NCBI GenBank assembly: GCA_937951955.1
Contig: CALGAD010000137.1
Coordinates: 1 to 11,000 of the forward strand
Reading direction: 5' to 3'
DNA length: 11,000 bases
From: an uncultured Bacillaceae bacterium
GTDB lineage: Bacteria > Bacillota > Bacilli > Bacillales > Caldibacillaceae
The notes under the pieces are model-generated. The model did no database searches and was not told the DNA's origin. It saw only the letters and a program-made list of their open reading frames with translations. Shown here piece after piece: positions 6,471 through 11,000 of this stretch. The translations under genes were made by a program, and so were the position numbers. Numbering within the stretch: position 1 is the stretch's first letter; each line of letters starts with the position of its first letter.

Positions 6471-8351
6471 TTAAGCTTTTATAGTGATACCTGTATCGTA
6501 TTTCTTGTCATCGACAATCACTTTCACGCGATATTCGCCGTCCATGCCTTCTTTTGTAATAACCGTTCTTGTATCCCGATCGTCCTCAGGTAGGAAGGTT
6601 CCCGTACACATTGCGCCGCGTTTACCTTTTGAAGTTGAGATGAAGTAGCGACGGGTTTCTTTGTCGGACTCGAGTAACAACATGACGAGCTGTCCTTTTT
6701 CAAATTTCGCTTCAAAGGTAAACATATCGGCTTCATCCGTGATGCGGGCTTCGTGGAAGTCCGGTAAAATTTCTCCGGTATCTTCGGCAGGGATATCGTA
6801 ATCCATTTGCGGTGTTTCGCCCAGGGATCCAAGAATTTGTCCTTTACCAAGCGTTAGGTTATTCCCATCTTTTGCGTAAAGCGGGAATTTATTGGCGCGA
6901 TAATAGTTGGATTTGACCTTTAATTCCAGTACTTTCTTATCATTAACCGTTTCAACGGTTATTGACTCGAGGCGTACGCTCGGATCATCGAGTTGTGCAA
7001 ATGGACCTAACTCTTCGGATGCATTTCCTTCTCCGTCAAAGGCAATACCGCCGGAATGGATTAAGTAATGACCTTCATTATAGTAGAGAACATTACAAAT
7101 ATACGGTGAGAAGAATTCTTTGCCGCGTTCTTTTCCGTACTGCCATAATTGTTCAATTTCCATCTTATCCGTATCAATGCGGTACTTCACGCCCCGGGAG
7201 TAACTGTCATTGGCTGATAAATATTTTTCCGGATTTTGTGAACCGTAATGGTGGTTATCAAAGCACATCACATCGCCTAATGGTGTGATCAAGTTGGCGT
7301 GTTGTTCGTATTGCCATTCAAAGTCACCGTCACCAACGGGGGTAAACATATATTGATGGTATTCTTCCGGCCAGCCTTCTGGATCGGAGATAATCCAGTT
7401 CAACTCCTCCGTATCAAAGTCAATGTTGACCATGGCATTGATGTGACGACCAGAAAATGTTAGTGAGTTGGAATGTTCATCATACCAGACCGCATTGCAG
7501 TGGAACCAGTCTTCATCGGACCAGGAACCGGATTTTTGTGCACCTGGCTTGATAAAGTTCGCGAATTTAATCGTACGTTTGACATATCCGGTATCTCTGT
7601 CAATAATGACCGCTGTGTCTTCCACTGTACCGTTATCTAAATCACAGCTTAATGCGACGATATCGCCATTCGGTAAGGTAATTTGGTCATGGTGATAGCC
7701 ATGCGGCACGCGGTATTCTTTGTAAATTTTTCCAACCGGGCTCATCTCATAAATTCCCGTTACAAAATAGGGCATCTTCACTAAACGTTCCGTACCGATT
7801 AAAAGATTACCATTCGGTTTCCGTTTAATATCCCATACCATCGGTACGGTGAAGTTTAACCGTACGTCACCGGCATAGTCAACAGCAATCGCTAAATCTG
7901 TCACCGCCGGGCATAGGAACATCACATTATCCTGCATGTATTCCGGTGTCGTATCCATGTACTCAACAAGTTTTGCTCCGGCTACTTCCGGTGTTTTAAT
8001 CGTATGAACAACCTTTTGATTATATTTTTGATACGGATATACTTCAATTTTGTTTTCATAATTACTATATAAACCGACAATCGGAATAATATGTTCCTTT
8101 GCCTTCGGGAATGTGTGATAAATATCGGCTTCTTTCGTTTTCCCTACAACGCGCACGGTAATGGCTGTTTCCTCTTCGGTTCTAAATAACATAACAGCTG
8201 CCAGATCGTTCACAAAATACGGATTGTATTTAATTAACGGCTTTTCCATCGTATAATCGCCCTGGCGAAACTCTTTCAACATTGCTGCTTCTGCCTTGGC
8301 TTGTCTTTCAATCAAGTGCTCTTTAAACGTATAATCAATCGTTTTCGTCAT
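6471..8351 (-). CDS. Arylsulfate sulfotransferase (ASST), cytoplasmic type
   Basis: 626 residues. PAPS-independent ASSTs move a sulfuryl group from one phenolic sulfate to another phenol through a sulfo-histidine on a six-bladed beta-propeller. Here GYHHD (218-222), DWFHCNAVWYDEHSN (281-295), SGRH (300-303), FEWQYEQH (344-351), FDN (364-366), YSRGVKYRID (384-393) and GKERG (406-410) match E. coli AssT, recalled from memory. By that alignment His220 or 221, His284, Arg302 and His351 correspond to its H252, H356, R374 and H436 (nucleophile). There is no signal peptide: the start MTKTIDYTFKEHLIERQAKA is charged, unlike the periplasmic enzymes. The short CxxxxxC disulfide loop that precedes the nucleophile in E. 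coli is missing. Six cysteines remain, one (Cys285) next to His284. Residues about 460-626 form an extra C-terminal beta-rich domain. It starts 2 nt after the thioredoxin stop and has AGGAGG 10 nt upstream. The acceptor and donor are unknown. Confidence 0.87.
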   Translation of the reverse strand: MTKTIDYTFKEHLIERQAKAEAAMLKEFRQGDYTMEKPLIKYNPYFVNDLAAVMLFRTEEETAITVRVVGKTKEADIYHTFPKAKEHIIPIVGLYSNYENKIEVYPYQKYNQKVVHTIKTPEVAGAKLVEYMDTTPEYMQDNVMFLCPAVTDLAIAVDYAGDVRLNFTVPMVWDIKRKPNGNLLIGTERLVKMPYFVTGIYEMSPVGKIYKEYRVPHGYHHDQITLPNGDIVALSCDLDNGTVEDTAVIIDRDTGYVKRTIKFANFIKPGAQKSGSWSDEDWFHCNAVWYDEHSNSLTFSGRHINAMVNIDFDTEELNWIISDPEGWPEEYHQYMFTPVGDGDFEWQYEQHANLITPLGDVMCFDNHHYGSQNPEKYLSANDSYSRGVKYRIDTDKMEIEQLWQYGKERGKEFFSPYICNVLYYNEGHYLIHSGGIAFDGEGNASEELGPFAQLDDPSVRLESITVETVNDKKVLELKVKSNYYRANKFPLYAKDGNNLTLGKGQILGSLGETPQMDYDIPAEDTGEILPDFHEARITDEADMFTFEAKFEKGQLVMLLLESDKETRRYFISTSKGKRGAMCTGTFLPEDDRDTRTVITKEGMDGEYRVKVIVDDKKYDTGITIKA

Positions 8352-8353
8352 GA

Positions 8354-8665
8354 TTATATGGCCTCCTCAATCATTTTTGTGATCACTGGTTTTTGTTGTA
8401 AACCGGATTTTCGCGAAATTTCTTTCCCATCTTTAAACATGACTAAGGTTGGATAGCCTTCGACATTATATTTTTCAATTAAATCGGGATAGGCTTCAAA
8501 ATCGACTTTAATGATCTTCACTTGTTCACCATACGTTTTATCAATGTCCTTTAAGATGAAGTCCAGCATCTTACATGGTCCACAAGTTTTTGAATAAAAG
8601 TCGACTAGTACAGCACCTTCCGCTAAATCAGTAGCAAATTCTTCTTTAACGATTTCCTTAATCAT
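8354..8665 (-). CDS. trxA: Thioredoxin
   Basis: 103 residues, the normal size of thioredoxin. VDFYSKTCGPCKM (21-33) holds the redox pair Cys28/Cys31 and the buried Asp22. The cis-proline is Pro72 in GYPTLVMF. The residue before the CGPC motif is Thr, where nearly all thioredoxins have Trp, so partner choice or redox potential may differ. ATG overlaps the reductase stop as ATGA and AGGAGG lies about 6 nt upstream, so the two proteins are translationally coupled. Downstream, the sulfotransferase begins after 2 nt. The protein should act in the cytoplasm as electron carrier from the adjacent reductase to a dedicated client, possibly the sulfotransferase or the Crp-type regulator. It is probably not the housekeeping thioredoxin. 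Confidence 0.92.
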   Translation of the reverse strand: MIKEIVKEEFATDLAEGAVLVDFYSKTCGPCKMLDFILKDIDKTYGEQVKIIKVDFEAYPDLIEKYNVEGYPTLVMFKDGKEISRKSGLQQKPVITKMIEEAI

Positions 8666-9618
8666 ATTGCTCCTCCTGTCAATTGCTTTTGATTTCGTAA
8701 TGATTTTATATAAGCAGCTGCTTCTTGAGCTGCAATCGCTCCATCTGAAGTGGCTGTTACAACTTGACGCAAGTGCTTGCTAATGCAGTCCCCTGCTCCA
8801 AAAATACCAGGGATTTTGGTAGCCATGCGTTCATTCGTTTCAATAAAGCCATAATCATTGATAATATTCGTTCCTTGCAGAAATTCGGTCGCTGGAACCG
8901 CACCGATATATTCGAAAACACCATCACATTGGACAACCTGTTCATTTTCACCGGTCTCTTTATCAACAAATTTCACACCTGTTAATTGACCATTTTCACC
9001 GATAAATTCGACGACACGTTTATAAGGATGAACGGTCACATTCGGTAGTGAGCGTAAATAATCGGCAGAGACCGGATCAGCTGTTAAATCGAAGTCGGTA
9101 ATGATTGTTAAAGATTTCACAATTGACGCTAAATAAGTCCCTTCATCGACTGCACTATTCCCCCCACCGATAATGACTACGTCTTTATCCCGGTATTTGG
9201 CCCCATCACAAATTGCACACCAGCTAATGGCCGATCCTTTATACTCTTCTTCACCGGGGATACCTAATGTGCGCGGCCGGGTGCCTGTGGCAACAATGAC
9301 CGTTAAAGCTTCAATCACCGTATCATCTTCTTCTGTGTAGATATATTTCAGCTCATCTTTATTTTCAATTTTCGTTACGGTACGGTAATCAAACTCCACG
9401 CCCAGTTCTTGTACATGCTCAAACATTTTGTAGGCTAATTCGGCTCCGTCTATTTTGCCCACTCCAGGATAGTTTTCAATTTCTTTCGTATTGATGATCT
9501 GCCCCCCTGGAGCCAATTTTTCGAGTAATAACACTTTTAAATTGGCCCGCACACCATAGATGGCAGCGGTCATTCCGGCTGGACCGGCACCGATTACGAC
9601 TAAATCATATCTTTTCAT
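8662..9618 (-). CDS. trxB: Thioredoxin reductase-like flavoprotein without the NADPH motif
   Basis: 318 residues, typical of low-molecular-weight thioredoxin reductase. FAD motif GAGPAG (10-15), second FAD motif GIFGAGD (271-277), then RQVVTATSDGAIAA. The redox pair is Cys134/Cys137 in SWCAICDGA. The nucleotide domain has GGGNSAVDE (151-159), but the next strand ends LTIITDFDLTADP (170-182), where NADPH enzymes have HRRxxxR; those arginines are absent. Asp175 at the strand end could prefer NADH, or another donor such as ferredoxin could be used, as known for clostridial FFTR and other diverged reductases. The open frame reaches a TTG at 9636, but ATG 9618 lies 6 nt after AGGAGG and is chosen. 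It follows the Crp-type gene by 74 bp with no visible terminator and overlaps trxA by 4 bp. Confidence 0.92.
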   Translation of the reverse strand: MKRYDLVVIGAGPAGMTAAIYGVRANLKVLLLEKLAPGGQIINTKEIENYPGVGKIDGAELAYKMFEHVQELGVEFDYRTVTKIENKDELKYIYTEEDDTVIEALTVIVATGTRPRTLGIPGEEEYKGSAISWCAICDGAKYRDKDVVIIGGGNSAVDEGTYLASIVKSLTIITDFDLTADPVSADYLRSLPNVTVHPYKRVVEFIGENGQLTGVKFVDKETGENEQVVQCDGVFEYIGAVPATEFLQGTNIINDYGFIETNERMATKIPGIFGAGDCISKHLRQVVTATSDGAIAAQEAAAYIKSLRNQKQLTGGAI

Positions 9619-9692
9619 ACTGTTCCTCCTGTTCAATCAGCAAAAAATTGTCATCATCCAGTTGTTTATATCCTTAACTTCTACATGCACGA

Positions 9693-10361
9693 TTAGATGT
9701 AACTTTCTAATTTCTGACGATCCACGATGATGATTTTCGATTTATTTCTTTTAATTACATTTTCTTCTTCAAGCTTGATCATTTCTTGATTGTATGCGGT
9801 GCGTGAGATTTGTAATTTCGTAGAGATGATTCGTTGATTGTCCTTAATATCGACCCAATATTTTTCCGAGGCGTTGTAAATCTCGAGCAACATGTAAGCA
9901 ATTCTGCTCCGTAAATTGCCATAACAATTGCACATGCGCCATTTCTCTGCTAACAATCCTCTATTGGCCATATAGCCTATTAATAAATGACACCATTTGA
10001 GATCAGACATGAGCAGGTCTTTTAAAATGTGGTAATCGATCAGGATCACTTTCGAACGCTTCTCAGCAACGAGAGTGTAAATATACTCACTTTTACCGGT
10101 TAATAGTAAATATTCAGGAAAGATTTCCCCTTCATAAAAATAATGGGGATTAATTTCATCGCCATCATGCGTATATTTGGCACATTTCATCACGCCTTCT
10201 AAGATAAAGCCGACTTTGTCAATTGAATCCCCCTGATGATAAACGACCTGTCCACGGCGAAATGTCACGATTTGGTGGGGAAGGAGCAAAAATTTATTTT
10301 TGATTAAATGCGGACTTTCCACCGGGTCAATGTAATCGAGAACAATACGATTGGCAATCAT
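9693..10361 (-). CDS. Crp/Fnr family transcriptional regulator
   Basis: 222 residues, full length. A cupin-like sensor domain spans about 25-135 (FRRGQVVYHQGDSIDKVGFIL, GEIFPEYLLL), followed by the dimer helix and a C-terminal winged helix (NQRIISTKLQISRTAYNQEMIKLEEENVI, about 175-203). The phosphate-binding Arg-Ser of CRP is missing (TGKSEYIYT), so cAMP is unlikely. Four cysteines (60, 124, 144, 146) include a CNC pair in the dimer helix, but no N-terminal FNR-type cluster. The overall look, with the ending NKSKIIIVDRQKLESYI, recalls CprK-like regulators that bind aromatic ligands; this is weak evidence. GTG 10364 and ATG 10361 both follow AGGAGG (5 and 8 nt); I prefer ATG. The gene heads the trxB-trxA-ASST cluster and lies behind three Crp/Rex-like palindromes, so it is the natural local regulator. 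Confidence 0.88.
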   Translation of the reverse strand: MIANRIVLDYIDPVESPHLIKNKFLLLPHQIVTFRRGQVVYHQGDSIDKVGFILEGVMKCAKYTHDGDEINPHYFYEGEIFPEYLLLTGKSEYIYTLVAEKRSKVILIDYHILKDLLMSDLKWCHLLIGYMANRGLLAEKWRMCNCYGNLRSRIAYMLLEIYNASEKYWVDIKDNQRIISTKLQISRTAYNQEMIKLEEENVIKRNKSKIIIVDRQKLESYI

Positions 10362-10405
10362 CACCGCAACCTCCTCTGGCCAGATGGATCAATCGAAATA
10401 TGTAA

Positions 10406-10423
10406 TTGTGAATAATTTCACAA
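10406..10423. promoter_or_regulatory. Rex/Crp-type operator, site 1 (perfect)
   Basis: TTGTGAA-TAAT-TTCACAA, two perfect 7-bp arms around 4 bp. It matches the reported Rex consensus TTGTGAA-N4-TTCACAA exactly and also the TGTGA-N6-TCACA core of Crp/Fnr sites. It lies 45 bp upstream of the start codon of the Crp-type gene, close enough to overlap promoter or start point. Confidence 0.8.
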
Positions 10424-10471
10424 TAAAAGGTATAACTTGCTTGCAAAAACGATTAAAGGTTCATGAATTAA

Positions 10472-10489
10472 TTGTGTATAACTTCACAT
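10472..10489. promoter_or_regulatory. Rex/Crp-type operator, site 2
   Basis: TTGTGTA-TAAC-TTCACAT, the same 7-4-7 layout with two imperfect positions in the arms. It lies 66 bp from site 1 and is followed by ATAAAA, as at the other two sites. If the weak -10 TTATAC at 10435-10430 is used, its centre would be about 58-60 bp upstream of the start, close to a class I activator position. Confidence 0.68.
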
Positions 10490-10536
10490 ATAAAATTGCA
10501 ATTATTACCGGAACTTTCAGTAATAGGGACAATTGA

Positions 10537-10554
10537 TTGTGAATTACTTCACAT
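10537..10554. promoter_or_regulatory. Rex/Crp-type operator, site 3
   Basis: TTGTGAA-TTAC-TTCACAT, one mismatch at the outermost pair. It lies 65 bp from site 2, again followed by ATATAAAA. The recurrent spacing of about six helical turns would allow cooperative or looped binding on one face of the DNA. Confidence 0.72.
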
Positions 10555-10559
10555 ATAAA

Positions 10560-11000
10560 ACCAAATAAAAAAACTGTAGCTTCGATTAGATATTCTCATT
10601 GGTAGTTAAATCAATCAAGAAAAAGTCCTATCATGGGATCGCCATTGGGATATACAAATCGATAATTTTGTTATAAAGCATGAGAATATTACGAGATTTG
10701 TAATACTTTCCTTTTTCTTGCTTTTATTGTAACAAATACCTCTTCATATTTTTGTTAAGTAGTTAACAACTTTTACTTTTTTTAAAAAAATTCCTGTTTT
10801 TTATCTAAAAAGCCATAAAATTAATTATCATAGATGAATCACTCTGAGAACTGCTCTATCCATACATCTTACATACTATGCCAATTTTATCATAAAAAAG
10901 ATATATAACGTAAGAAATAACGAATCTTTTTATCATGCAAATTACCTTTATTCTCTTTCTGATTAAACCAAAAATCCCCGTAAACCCGTGTGAATGCAAA
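10560..11000. other. Non-coding right end of the window
   Basis: About 440 bp with no supported gene on either strand. It holds the TTGTTAA palindrome (10752-10769), a long-range perfect 10-bp complementarity (10590-10599 with 10680-10689), a run of seven A (10567-10573, a U-run if read leftward) and a TTTTTTT-AAAAAAA stretch near 10780-10790. It may be a long regulatory region shared with a gene beyond the right edge. A leftward small RNA ending at the A-run is possible but unproven. Confidence 0.4.
10752..10769. promoter_or_regulatory. Rex-like palindrome, TTGTTAA variant
   Basis: TTGTTAA-GTAG-TTAACAA, perfect 7-bp arms around 4 bp. It differs from site 1 only at one symmetric pair and equals the TTGTTAA-N4-TTAACAA form reported for Rex in clostridia and relatives. 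It is 215 bp away from site 3, so it may belong to a gene outside the window. Confidence 0.5.

Noticed and set aside
6524..6850. 108-codon open frame on the minus strand inside the sulfotransferase gene
   Set aside because: It is a second frame of the well-supported ASST gene, has no ribosome site and a composition unlike a real protein.
10351..10536. 61-codon plus-strand open frame over the operator region
   Set aside because: It overlaps the start of the Crp-type gene and runs through the palindromes; no ribosome site and no recognisable protein.
10406..10769. The repeated palindromes as a CRISPR array or replication-origin iterons
   Set aside because: Only three similar copies plus one variant, self-palindromic at 18 bp, with AT-rich unequal intervals and no cas or rep gene; an operator set explains them better.

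Overview
The window is about 11 kb of AT-rich DNA. Every convincing gene lies on the minus strand, so the transcripts read from right to left. Ribosome binding sites are strong AGGAGG types. The gene families (PadR plus DUF1700/HAAS plus DUF4097, a YqhQ-like DUF1385 protein, rho-independent terminators with short U-runs) point to a low-GC Gram-positive (Bacillota), most likely Bacillaceae or Planococcaceae. The genus cannot be told from the sequence. I see no rRNA, tRNA, CRISPR array or insertion sequence.

Right part (about 11000 down to 5000): a putative redox-regulated sulfate-transfer locus. In transcription order it holds a Crp/Fnr-type regulator, a thioredoxin reductase, a thioredoxin, a signal-less arylsulfate sulfotransferase (ASST) and a YeiH/UPF0324 'putative sulfate exporter'. 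Upstream of the regulator are three palindromes of the form TTGTGAA-N4-TTCACAA, 65-66 bp apart, and farther out a fourth, TTGTTAA-N4-TTAACAA. They fit the consensus of the NADH-sensing repressor Rex and equally the TGTGA-N6-TCACA half-sites of Crp/Fnr proteins. The reductase lacks the NADPH-binding HRRxxxR motif. The sulfotransferase keeps the four active-site residues known from E. coli AssT but has lost the secretion signal and the disulfide loop. The exporter has its own near-consensus promoter, placed inside a 72-bp imperfect inverted repeat. My reading (inference) is a cytosolic, PAPS-independent sulfuryl-transfer pathway with a dedicated thioredoxin couple and an anion exporter, switched by redox state and/or an aromatic ligand.

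Middle part (about 4930 to 2150): a two-domain ArsR-type regulator with its own promoter and a perfect AT-rich palindrome, followed by a small VOC (glyoxalase/bleomycin-resistance fold) protein with a terminator, then a short DUF1385 membrane protein with a very strong terminator.

Left part (about 1730 to 21): a three-gene operon of a PadR repressor, a DUF1700/HAAS membrane protein and a DUF4097 beta-repeat protein. The genes are joined by two identical 8-bp ATGAATAA stop/start overlaps. A 23-bp perfect palindrome in front of padR is the likely autoregulatory operator.

Several starts were moved inward from the longest open frame because a Shine-Dalgarno sequence decides them; these cases are stated in the entries.
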